Assembly (NCBI RefSeq): GCF_014698825.1
Contig: NZ_JACJTT010000032.1
Location: 1-62,784 of the forward strand
Direction of reading: 5' to 3'
From: Richelia sinica FACHB-800
GTDB lineage: Bacteria > Cyanobacteriota > Cyanobacteriia > Cyanobacteriales > Nostocaceae
DNA: 62,784 nucleotides
The notes under the pieces are model-generated. The model did no database searches, was not told the origin of the DNA, and saw nothing but the letters and a program-made list of their open reading frames with translations. This document shows, piece by piece, positions 55,280 to 62,784 of this stretch. Every line of letters begins with the position of its first letter. The stretch's first letter is position 1. The position numbers and the translations under genes are program-made.

Positions 55280-55609
55280 TCAACCTCTGGGTGCGTACAT
55301 CATAATTAGTACCCCCACCAGCACAATCCATGACCCTATTTGGTCAAATTTATCAGGAGCGAATCCATCTATCTTCCAACCCCAAACAATAGACAGGATA
55401 ATAAAAATACCGCCGTAAGCTGCATAAGCCCGACCAAAGTTGCTTGGTTGTTGTGTAGCTACAAATCCATATACAGTGAGTAGCACTGAACCACCCAAAC
55501 CTAGCCATAGGCTTTTGCCTTCTCGTAACCACAACCAAATAAGATAGCCCCCACCAATTTCGCAGATAGCAGCCAAGACAAAATAAAACAAAGACTTAAA
55601 GATTGGCAT
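55280..55609 (-). CDS. YnfA/UPF0060 family membrane protein
   Basis: This 109-residue protein of the YnfA family has four membrane helices. The pattern [44 protein letters not shown] (abridged) and [14 protein letters not shown] is diagnostic. It is related to small multidrug transporters, but its role is not certain. Confidence 0.92.
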   Translation of the reverse strand: MPIFKSLFYFVLAAICEIGGGYLIWLWLREGKSLWLGLGGSVLLTVYGFVATQQPSNFGRAYAAYGGIFIILSIVWGWKIDGFAPDKFDQIGSWIVLVGVLIMMYAPRG

Positions 55610-55751
55610 AAATAAACAGGATTTTCTTCAGGCAGACTTCCAAAACTGCAAATCCTAACTCCAAAATGGTATTACCTATGTAACAATTCATGTAACCAGA
55701 GATATAGTCTCTGTCAGAGAAAATTCTAAGTTGCACTTTTACATCAACTAC

Positions 55752-56000
55752 ATGGAGCCTATTCCTTTACCGTCACCTATCCACTACGAATTGATACTAC
55801 AACTTTTAGAAAAGCAAACTATGAGTGCTGTAAATCAAAACCCTGAATTACGCAATCAAGTGACTCAATTGATTATTACTTTACGCAAAGCAGCATCTCA
55901 ACAGAAACGGCTGGAAGAAGTTTTTCAATCTTCAGCTGTGACAGTGGAACACAGATGGTCAATTAATCATCATGGTGAAAAAGTATTTATTCCTGATTGA
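55752..56000 (+). CDS. Small conserved hypothetical protein
   Basis: This is an 82-residue soluble protein starting MEPIPLPSPIHYELILQLLEKQTM. It has a helical middle with heptad-like pattern and a C-terminal HHGEKVFIPD. ATG 55752 was chosen over an in-frame TTG at 55731. I do not know its function; related small proteins occur in filamentous cyanobacteria. Confidence 0.55.
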   Translation: MEPIPLPSPIHYELILQLLEKQTMSAVNQNPELRNQVTQLIITLRKAASQQKRLEEVFQSSAVTVEHRWSINHHGEKVFIPD

Positions 56001-56462
56001 TAGTGTCATCTCTCATACCATCATGGGTTTGAGATGTTAGACCCTGAGAGAGTGACTGATAACTGTTCAGTCCTCTATCTCTGACTTAGATGCACGAAAT
56101 GAGTATATAGCAGGTGACAGTTAACAGGTGACAGGTGACAGTGCTAAAAGACTTTTGTTGTCTAAGTTTTAGTGTTAGTTAATGTCCTAACCGCTCTGTC
56201 CATTGCTATAAGACTAAAATTTGATAATCGATTGTACCTCACGCCCAATTTGTGAGATCCTAGATAAACGCTTTCACTATATTTTAAATAAATTGGTCCT
56301 ACATTAGATGTCTGCTACTTGTTAGCCTACGGGAAACTATTAAGAAAAACCTATTTATAGACGCACAGCGCCAAAAATATGGTTAATTTCAGCCCTCCAT
56401 GAATTTGGGCGGCTAATTTTGTTGGGATTCAATTTTTAGCACTTAGACAGGACACAGATTTT
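56001..56462. other. Intergenic region with MITE-like repeat copy 2
   Basis: This 462-bp region upstream of the aminotransferase holds the second dispersed repeat (56106-56210). The last 250 bp are AT-rich and should hold the promoter. No gene was recognised. Confidence 0.5.
56106..56210 (+). repeat. MITE-like dispersed repeat, copy 2
   Basis: A 105-bp copy, TATAGCAGGTGACAG at the start and CATTGCTATA at the end. It has an extra duplicated ACAGGTGAC part compared with copy 1 at 34217-34307, in the same orientation. Confidence 0.8.
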
Positions 56463-57614
56463 ATGAACGATAAGCTGATGCTCATGATTCCTGGGCCTAC
56501 CCCAGTACCAGAAGCGGCTTTATTGGCGTTAGCCAAACACCCCATTGGCCACCGGACTGGCGAGTTTAGCAACATTCTGGCTGAGGTAACAGAAAACCTC
56601 AAATGGCTGCACCAAACTCAAAATGATGTGTTGATGTTGAATGTGAGCGGTACTGGTGCAGTAGAAGCAGGAATTATCAATTTTCTCTCACCAGGCGATC
56701 GCATTTTGGTTGGTTCTAACGGTAAATTTGGTGAACGCTGGGTAGAAGTTGCTCAAGCCTATGGTTTAAATGTTGAAGCCGTCACCGCAGAATGGGGTAA
56801 ACCTTTAGACCCATCAGCCTTTGCAGCCAAGCTACAAGCAGATACCGAAAAACAAATCAAAGCCGTCATTATCACCCACAGTGAAACTTCCACCGGTGTC
56901 ATCAATGACTTGGCAGCTATCAACCATCATGTGAAAGAACATGGTCAAGCTTTAATTATTGTTGATGCAGTCACTAGTTTAGGTGCATTTAATCTGCCCA
57001 TAGATACCTGGGGTTTAGATGTGGTAGCTTCCGGTTCCCAAAAAGGCTACATGATTCCTCCTGGTTTAGGTTTTGTGTCTGTGAGTGCCAAAGCTTGGGA
57101 AGCTTACAAAACTGCTAAATTACCTAAATACTATTTAGATTTGGGTAAATATCGGAAATCTGCTGCGAAAAATACCACTCCTTTCACTCCTCCAGTTAAC
57201 TTGATTGTGGCTCTACATGCAAGTTTGCGGATTATGAAAGAGGAAGGATTAGAGTCAATTTTTGCTCGTCATGAAAGATTGAAAAATGCGACTCGTGCTG
57301 CCATTAAAGCTTTGAATTTACCTTTGTTTGCAGCGGATGAATACGGTAGTCCAGCAATTACCGCCGTAGAACCTCTAGGTATTGAAGCTGATAAAATTCG
57401 GTCAGCCATGAAAAAACGGTTTGATATTGCCTTAGCTGGTGGTCAAGACCATTTGAAAAACAAGATTTTCCGGATTGGTCACTTGGGCTTTGTCAGCGAT
57501 CGCGATATTCTCAGTTGTATCGCTTCTCTAGAAGCTGTCCTTCCCGAAGTTGGCTATGACAACTTTACCCCCGGTGCTGGTGTAGCAGCCGCTAATCAAG
57601 TCCTAATCAAATAA
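56463..57614 (+). CDS. Serine/alanine-glyoxylate aminotransferase
   Basis: This 383-residue PLP enzyme moves an amino group to glyoxylate in photorespiration. It shows MIPGPTPVPEAALLALAKHPIGHRTGEF (abridged), the aspartate in IIVDAVTSLG and the PLP lysine in SGSQKGYMIPPGLGF. Older cyanobacterial annotation calls this family a soluble hydrogenase 42-kDa subunit, which it is not. It is single and ends in a clear terminator. Confidence 0.93.
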   Translation: MNDKLMLMIPGPTPVPEAALLALAKHPIGHRTGEFSNILAEVTENLKWLHQTQNDVLMLNVSGTGAVEAGIINFLSPGDRILVGSNGKFGERWVEVAQAYGLNVEAVTAEWGKPLDPSAFAAKLQADTEKQIKAVIITHSETSTGVINDLAAINHHVKEHGQALIIVDAVTSLGAFNLPIDTWGLDVVASGSQKGYMIPPGLGFVSVSAKAWEAYKTAKLPKYYLDLGKYRKSAAKNTTPFTPPVNLIVALHASLRIMKEEGLESIFARHERLKNATRAAIKALNLPLFAADEYGSPAITAVEPLGIEADKIRSAMKKRFDIALAGGQDHLKNKIFRIGHLGFVSDRDILSCIASLEAVLPEVGYDNFTPGAGVAAANQVLIK

Positions 57615-57630
57615 AAATAAATCAATACTG

Positions 57631-57664
57631 AAAAGAGCGAGTAGCTAACTTCACTCGCTCTTTT
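57631..57664 (+). terminator. Rho-independent terminator after the aminotransferase
   Basis: AAAAGAGCGAGT (57631-57642) pairs perfectly with ACTCGCTCTTTT (57653-57664) over a 10-base loop, with T-rich sequence after it. It is 16 bp after the stop. Confidence 0.85.
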
Positions 57665-57742
57665 ACTTTTCAAATCTTTGCACCAAGCAAAGTGGATTTG
57701 ACATAATTTATCTCTCCTGAATTCAGTCTCAGTCATTCATAA

Positions 57743-57985
57743 CTAAGCATTCTCCAGCCAATCATAAATTTGTTCTAGTTGCTCTCTCGTAATCAAACCA
57801 TACTGCCAAAGAATCATCGTTAATGATCCAGGATCTTGGGCCCGATGTCGCATAGCTACAGCAATAGAAGCTGCGGATATAGCCAAATCTTCCTGGAGAA
57901 AATTAATCAATCGAGAATATCTTGATGGTGTCATTTGCGCCTCACCTCCCTGAGTAGAGTGTATTATCATATATTGCTTCTCCAT
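57743..57985 (-). CDS. DUF2949 family small protein
   Basis: This is an 80-residue protein of the cyanobacterial DUF2949 type: RLINFLQEDLAISAASIAVA, QDPGSLTMILWQYGLIT and LEQIYDWLE. The function is unknown. The start may instead be ATG 57934 (MTPSRYSRL), where family similarity begins. Confidence 0.75.
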   Translation of the reverse strand: MEKQYMIIHSTQGGEAQMTPSRYSRLINFLQEDLAISAASIAVAMRHRAQDPGSLTMILWQYGLITREQLEQIYDWLENA

Positions 57986-58465
57986 TTCTCTATTTTATGT
58001 AGCCAGTATTTTATGTGTCACTTTGCCATGAGAGAACAAATACCTCCACACAGCAGGGTTTTTATGTTTGTGCGAGCAATTTATATCAGGCGTTTTTGAC
58101 AAGAGAAACTAGATATCTGCCACTGGACACCTATTGTGAAGTAAAACTTATCAATGGCTCAGTTAGCTTAATCACTATTGACTTGTGAGAGTGTTATTTA
58201 ATTACACGTTCAATAAACAACATTCCATAGCTTATAGTCCTCTATTGACGACCATTTACACTTACGCCAAAAGGAGGATTTTTACTGCTAAACCATGAAA
58301 TCGAGATTCAAGCCTGGAAAAAATTGTTACTAGGTTGCCTTAGACTCTCTGGTAAATATTAGCTTCTTACCACCTCTTTTCGCTAGATTACGCAATAGTT
58401 TTTTTACAAATTTTTTTTCATCATTACTTTACCGTATCTTCATAAATAGATGGATAAGATTGTGC
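57986..58465. other. Intergenic region, nothing recognised
   Basis: 480 bp between the DUF2949 and DUF192 genes, both on the minus strand. It should hold the DUF2949 promoter. No open frame, repeat or RNA stood out. Confidence 0.35.
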
Positions 58466-58984
58466 TTATGGTGAGTTATTAGATTGGACAGACTCGACTT
58501 TGATCACATCACCTATCTTGAGGCCTAATTCTTGCGCTCGTCCTGCCCGTAATTCGATGACTTGATTAATTGGGACATTGGGGCCGTAGGTGGGACAAGG
58601 TTCACTCTCACAAGGAGGGGCAGCAGATTGAATATACCTAACTACCCCTTGATTGAGAAAAACCATATCCAAGGCTACGGGTACATTCTTCATCCAAAAT
58701 TGCACTGGTTGGGGAGAGGAAAATTCAAATAACATTCCTCGATCATCTGGTAATGCTGGACGATACATTAAACCCATCATTTGCTCTGCTTGTGTGCGTG
58801 CTACTTCTAATTGAATTTTTGTTCCTTGAGGAAGTATGGCTTGAGCAGAAATAGGTAAATTTTGTCCTTTAGGTATAGTTGCTGTTGCAGGGGTATTCAG
58901 ACTATCTTGAGCAGTAGTCCGTGGAGAACATCCCATAAGTAAAATACTCAGCAATATAGAAACTAAACTGAGCCAATGTCTCAT
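58466..58984 (-). CDS. DUF192 family lipoprotein
   Basis: This is a 172-residue protein with a lipoprotein signal (LVSILLSILLMGCSP). The DUF192 domain follows, with EVARTQAEQMMGLMYRPALPDDRGMLFEF (abridged), FWMKNVPVALDMVFL and AQELGLKIGDVI. Two cysteines in CESEPCPTYG may form a disulfide. Family function unknown. Confidence 0.88.
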   Translation of the reverse strand: MRHWLSLVSILLSILLMGCSPRTTAQDSLNTPATATIPKGQNLPISAQAILPQGTKIQLEVARTQAEQMMGLMYRPALPDDRGMLFEFSSPQPVQFWMKNVPVALDMVFLNQGVVRYIQSAAPPCESEPCPTYGPNVPINQVIELRAGRAQELGLKIGDVIKVESVQSNNSP

Positions 58985-59329
58985 AAGTAGTTGAAATTCT
59001 GAAATTTATATTTAAAAGAGAATAAGCGATATTGAAATTTAATTCATCGTTTTGGGGTTTGGGAATCCAGGTTCTGACTATTCTACAGAATTTATGCAAA
59101 ATAACCCACAAATTTTGGTCATTTCTCGATCCCCACCCGCACAACAACTAAATATTCAGTCAAAATTCAGCCTCAATTAAGCTCACACTGACTTGATCAA
59201 AGACAAACACGTCAAGATTTACCCTATTTGGTTAAAACATGGAAATGACATAGGAGTTATCAAGGCTGGTATTACATGTTCAGCCATTTTCAATAATTGC
59301 TATATTTACTTCCTACTGGACTAGCAAAA
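58985..59329. other. Intergenic region, nothing recognised
   Basis: 345 bp between the DUF192 lipoprotein and the response regulator genes. An 81-codon open frame on the minus strand overlapping the lipoprotein start has no support. Confidence 0.35.
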
Positions 59330-60007
59330 TTAAGATTCTCTCAAAACGTAGCCTACACCACGTACAGTTTGAATGAGTCTTTTTTGACCTTCTTCTTCAA
59401 TTTTGAGACGTAGATAACGAATATATACTTCTATCACATTGGATTCACCCATAAAGTCATAGCCCCAAACGTTTTCTAAGATTTGTTCACGGGTTAAGAC
59501 TTCGCGAGGATGTTCCATTAAGAACTTTAACAGTTCAAATTCCTTCATGGTTAAGTCAATAGTTTTACCATTGTGGATGACACGACGAGTTCCTATGTCT
59601 AAAACTAAGTCACCAAAGCGTAATTGCTCTGTGGTATCTATATCTGGTTTGAGATAAAGACGAATTAATTTGAGAAAATCTTCTGAACGGTACGGTTTGA
59701 GGATGTAATCATCTGCACCTGCTTCTAAGCAAGCTACTCGGTCATCTACTGTATCCCTAGCCATTAACACTAGCACTGGGGAACGATTACCCAAACTTCT
59801 GAGATTTTTGCACAAAGACAATCCTGATTCACCAATCAGCATTCGGTCTACAACTATTAAAGCTGGTTGGCGATCGCGGCAGTATTGTAGTGCAGTTGTA
59901 GCATCTTGGGCTAAAACCGCATCATAACCAGCCTCTTGCAAGTCAAAAGCGAGTTGATTGGCTAGACTATCATCTGGTTCAATCACTAATACCAATACAT
60001 CTTGCAT
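59330..60007 (-). CDS. nblR: OmpR-type response regulator, probably NblR
   Basis: This 225-residue regulator has a receiver domain (phospho-acceptor aspartate in ALIVVDRMLIGESG, lysine in ILKPYRSED) and a winged-helix DNA-binding domain (LTMKEFELLKFLMEHPREVLTREQILENVWGYDF, abridged, and YLRLKIEEEG). The receiver sequence resembles NblR, which controls phycobilisome breakdown under starvation; RpaA/RpaB-like regulators are the alternative. ATG 60007 was chosen over TTG 60013. It is divergent from the prenyltransferase gene. Confidence 0.8.
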   Translation of the reverse strand: MQDVLVLVIEPDDSLANQLAFDLQEAGYDAVLAQDATTALQYCRDRQPALIVVDRMLIGESGLSLCKNLRSLGNRSPVLVLMARDTVDDRVACLEAGADDYILKPYRSEDFLKLIRLYLKPDIDTTEQLRFGDLVLDIGTRRVIHNGKTIDLTMKEFELLKFLMEHPREVLTREQILENVWGYDFMGESNVIEVYIRYLRLKIEEEGQKRLIQTVRGVGYVLRES

Positions 60008-60100
60008 TTTCAAAGCTTGTATCCTCTCCTTTCAGTTACTCAATTCAGCTATCAAATAACGATATTCTATAAATGTGAAGATGTGTGAAATCATCCAAAT

Positions 60101-60985
60101 ATGCTGGAAACAACAGAAAATAACCAACAACCAGTATGGCTTGTAATTCTCAAGCTGTTACGGTGGCATAAACCCGAAGGCAGGTTAATATTAATGATTC
60201 CCGCCCTGTGGGCTGTGTTTTTAGCAGCAGCGGGGAAACCTCCTTTACCTTTGGTGGGAGTGATTATTGTCGGTAGTATTGCTACCAGTGCGGCGGGATG
60301 TGTAGTCAATGATTTATGGGATCGGGATATCGATCCCCAAGTAGAAAGAACACGCGATCGCCCTCTTGCGGCTCGTTCTCTTTCCCTAAAAGTGGGTATT
60401 ATTGTTGGTATAGTGGCCTTAGCTTGTGCAGCAGTTCTTGCTTTTTATCTTAACTCCTTGAGCTTTTGGTTGTCTGTGGCCGCAGTGCCGATGATTCTCC
60501 TTTATCCTGGCGCAAAAAGAGTATTTCCTGTTCCCCAATTAGTTCTATCCATCGCTTGGGGTTTTGCGGTATTAATTAGTTGGAGTGCGGTCACTGGTAA
60601 TCTGTCTACTTCGACCTGGTTGTTATGGGGAGCAACTGTACTGTGGACATTAGCATTTGATACCATTTATGCCATGAGCGATCGCGAAGATGATCGGCGA
60701 ATTGGGGTGAACTCTAGCGCCCTATTTTTTGGTGATTATGCCCCTACAGTCATTGGTATTTTCCTTGCTGGCACCATCTTTTTGTTCGTTGAATTAGGTG
60801 TCGTTGCTCACCTGAATTTCGCTTTTTGGATAAGTTTAGCCATAGCTACCATTGCTTGGTTTTGGCAATATCTGCGGTTACGTCAATCAGAAATTCCTCG
60901 CCAGGCTTATGGTCAAATGTTTAACCAAAATGTTTGGATTGGGTTTTGTATTCTTGCGGGCTTGATTGTTGGTTCATTTTCATAG
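60101..60985 (+). CDS. 4-hydroxybenzoate polyprenyltransferase (UbiA family)
   Basis: This 294-residue integral membrane prenyltransferase has both aspartate-rich motifs, NDLWDRDIDPQVERTRDRPL and YAMSDREDDRRIGVNS, which bind the prenyl diphosphate with magnesium. About eight membrane helices are expected. In cyanobacteria the enzyme makes a plastoquinone precursor from 4-hydroxybenzoate. Confidence 0.9.
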   Translation: MLETTENNQQPVWLVILKLLRWHKPEGRLILMIPALWAVFLAAAGKPPLPLVGVIIVGSIATSAAGCVVNDLWDRDIDPQVERTRDRPLAARSLSLKVGIIVGIVALACAAVLAFYLNSLSFWLSVAAVPMILLYPGAKRVFPVPQLVLSIAWGFAVLISWSAVTGNLSTSTWLLWGATVLWTLAFDTIYAMSDREDDRRIGVNSSALFFGDYAPTVIGIFLAGTIFLFVELGVVAHLNFAFWISLAIATIAWFWQYLRLRQSEIPRQAYGQMFNQNVWIGFCILAGLIVGSFS

Positions 60986-61003
60986 AAATGATAGATAGTG
61001 AGA

Positions 61004-61102
61004 TATAGCCGTAGACAAGGTAGTTAGGACATGAACTACAGCTAGAACTTAATATACCCAAAGGCTTTTAGCACTGTCACCTGTTACCTGTCACCTGCTA
61101 TA
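61004..61102 (-). repeat. MITE-like dispersed repeat, copy 3
   Basis: A 99-bp inverted copy, TATAGCCGTAGACAAGG at its left end and CACCTGCTATA at its right end. It lies just after the prenyltransferase gene and matches copies 1 and 2 on the other strand. Confidence 0.8.
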
Positions 61103-61185
61103 TTTCTGGCGCTAGATTAAAAAACATCAGGACTAGAGTTTGATGGGTTGGGATATTGATCTAGAAATTAGATGTACTCAACTTA

Positions 61186-61764
61186 ATGAAATCATCTTGT
61201 CTTGCTAAAATCACTACAATCTTGTTCTTAACTGTGGGTGGAGCGAGTGTGGTTGCTGGTAGTTTTTTCATGACTAAAGCTTCTAGCAGTAACAATACAA
61301 CCCAAATCATTACCGATACATCCCGCTATCACCAAATTCGGACTCAGTTATGGTCTGAGCATGATAAAGTCAACCATTTCCCTCTAAAGATACCTGCTGA
61401 TGCTCAACAGGTATCCATGGCTTACTCTGCAAATCAAAGCCAAGGTAATAGTTTTTTTCAAATTCGCCTCAAACAATCAGCAGAGAAAATCCAAAAGTTG
61501 CGATCGCATTACCAACAAATTGCTAGTCATAAATATTATGGTGGCGATACCAATTCTCATATTAATCAAGCTAACGGTATTCCCACCACATTTTTTTATA
61601 CTAGTAATTCTGGCAGAGAAACTTTTCCTTCCAGCTACGAAATTTTAGTTCTCAAAGCCCAAGATCAGGGTCAATCTGGTTTTAAATGGAATCGTGGCTA
61701 TAGTTATGGTGTAGCAGTTGATAGTACCCAGTCAGAAATTGTCTATTGGGCTGAAAAATGGTAG
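61186..61764 (+). CDS. Secreted protein of unknown function
   Basis: This is a 192-residue protein with a signal peptide (ITTILFLTVGGASVVAGSFF). The mature part (RYHQIRTQLWSEHDKVNHFP through KWNRGYSYGVAVDSTQSEIVYWAE) is mixed alpha/beta with aromatic residues. I do not recognise the family. Confidence 0.6.
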   Translation: MKSSCLAKITTILFLTVGGASVVAGSFFMTKASSSNNTTQIITDTSRYHQIRTQLWSEHDKVNHFPLKIPADAQQVSMAYSANQSQGNSFFQIRLKQSAEKIQKLRSHYQQIASHKYYGGDTNSHINQANGIPTTFFYTSNSGRETFPSSYEILVLKAQDQGQSGFKWNRGYSYGVAVDSTQSEIVYWAEKW

Positions 61765-62084
61765 GTTCCAGAGGGTAGTCAGGCTATGAGAAAATAAGTT
61801 TATTTATAATACTAATAAGTGTGAGCATAACTTAGTTAGATTAAATTTAAACTTGCCAAGGTACTTACCCTCTGCCGAATAACTGCCAGACTCTGAAAAA
61901 ACGCCAGTTGATAAGAAAATATAAAAATTAAGCATAAATGTTTTTAAATATTAAATTTTATGCTAAAAATTAGCAAGTTTATCAGTAAATTATTCAATCT
62001 AGAGAAAGATTTTTTCATTTTCGATTGCAGGTAAAATATAGACTAATAAAAATTCCCTCCTGCAATTTATTACATGATAATCGT
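61765..62084. other. AT-rich intergenic region before sodA
   Basis: 320 bp of very AT-rich sequence; presumably the sodA promoter region. No gene was recognised. Confidence 0.35.
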
Positions 62085-62717
62085 ATGATGCTCAATCGCC
62101 GTTATTTTCTAATATTATTAGGAGCTAGTACAGGTGCGTTAACATTAGAAAGTTTTGCTTTTGCGATCAATAATCCTATTCTTGATGTAGTTGCTCAATC
62201 AGCTACAGGAACTGTTCAACTTCCACCGTTACCCTATGCCTATGATGCACTAGAACCATATATTGATGCAACAACTATGCAGTTTCATCATGATAAACAT
62301 CATGCAGCATATGTAAATAATTTAAATAAAGCATTAGATAAATATCCAGAATTAAAAAAACCGTCCATAGAGTCCCTATTAAAGAAAATCAATCAAATTC
62401 CTTCAGATATTCGTACTAGTGTTAAGAATAATGGTGGTGGACATGTGAATCATACAATGTTTTGGCAAATCATGAAATCTAATGGTGGTGGAGAACCGAC
62501 AGGAGCAATTGCCAATATCATTAATAAAACTTTTGGTAGTTTTGCGGATTTTAAAAAGCAATTTAATGAGGCTGGTGCGGGGCGTTTTGGTAGTGGCTGG
62601 GTGTGGCTAGTACGTAACAAAAGAGGTAATTTTGAAATTACTACTACTGCTAATCAAGATAGTCCTCTCATGGAGGGTATAGCTGTAGCCAGATTAATTA
62701 GGACGCTGCTTGCTTGA
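62085..62717 (+). pseudogene. sodA: Fe/Mn superoxide dismutase, 3' truncated
   Basis: The frame encodes 210 residues. The N-terminus [22 protein letters not shown] looks like a Tat or membrane-anchor signal, as in the membrane-bound MnSOD of Anabaena. The SOD core follows: [20 protein letters not shown], the metal-binding [24 protein letters not shown] and FGSGWVWLV. Homology stops after NQDSPLMEG at about 62677. The next residues do not match, so the DVWEHAYY motif with the last two metal ligands is missing. As it stands it cannot bind metal normally. ATG 62085 was chosen over an in-frame TTG at 62025. Confidence 0.8.
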
Positions 62718-62784
62718 GAACGATTTCCATTGCTTCACGTAAATTATCCGATGTGGCTAAAAGCTTGCGAACCCTACTTTTCAA
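62698..62784 (-). CDS. C-terminal end of an unidentified gene, cut by the window edge
   Basis: The last 28 residues of a minus-strand frame ([20 protein letters not shown] and the end EIVLKQAAS) run off the right edge. It reads helical and basic, and lies directly behind the point where sodA homology ends. I do not recognise it. It could belong to an inserted element. Confidence 0.4.
   Translation of the reverse strand: MKSRVRKLLATSDNLREAMEIVLKQAAS

Overview
The window is chromosomal DNA from a filamentous, heterocyst-forming cyanobacterium of the Nostoc/Anabaena group. The evidence is an uptake hydrogenase locus (hupS, hupL) with hupL cut by a heterocyst-type excision element, many copies of the cyanobacterial octamer GCGATCGC, about 40% G+C by impression, heptanucleotide CCCCTGT repeats, ferredoxin-type sulfite reductase, Ycf35, NblR and cyanobacterial hypothetical families. 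No rRNA, tRNA or CRISPR array was recognised.

Layout. 1-1691 is the inner end of the hupL element, carrying an AAA-type ATPase; its 16-bp recombination site (CACAGCAGTTATATGG on the minus strand) is at 1676-1691. 1665-3278 holds the 5' part of hupL and complete hupS. 3657-7439 holds a ketoacyl synthase III-like gene and a TPR / two small proteins / NifU-Rieske set that resembles the genes of the extended hyp operon proposed to help hydrogenase small-subunit maturation. 7544-9707 is a BglII-like type II restriction-modification system with a controller gene and two matching palindromic operators. 9834-34703 is mostly housekeeping and hypothetical: lipase, rsmE, Uma2, sir, an outer-membrane-like protein, DUF2997-ycf35-ferredoxin, tex, nth, rseP, murE, ldcA, a small methyltransferase/glycosyltransferase set, a sugar-binding lipoprotein and sdhA. 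34924-40674 carries rpsB-tsf behind a pseudoknot-like leader, a conserved acidic protein and recG. 40732-42225 is an orphan histidine kinase. 42757-50459 is a DNA phosphorothioation (Dnd) island. 50609-62784 holds a SWIM protein, lpdA, trpC, serine-glyoxylate aminotransferase, nblR, a UbiA prenyltransferase and a truncated sodA.

How the genes work together. In vegetative cells hupL is split, so the uptake hydrogenase can only be made after the element is excised in heterocysts; the neighbouring NifU/Rieske/TPR genes may help build the iron-sulfur small subunit. Two genome-marking systems sit in the same window: BglII-like N4-cytosine methylation with its nuclease, and DndBCDE sulfur modification without a visible DndFGH restriction partner or DndA desulfurase. 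The dnd block lies between dispersed-repeat debris, as expected for an acquired island.

Most notable: the hupL excision site; the restriction enzyme gene whose homology begins at an ATT codon, with paired controller operators; the solitary Dnd island with two DGQHR proteins and a strong inverted repeat between divergent dndB and dndC; a possible pseudoknot controlling rpsB; a sulfite reductase with a ribbon-helix-helix tail; and a sodA that loses its last metal ligands at a junction near the right edge.
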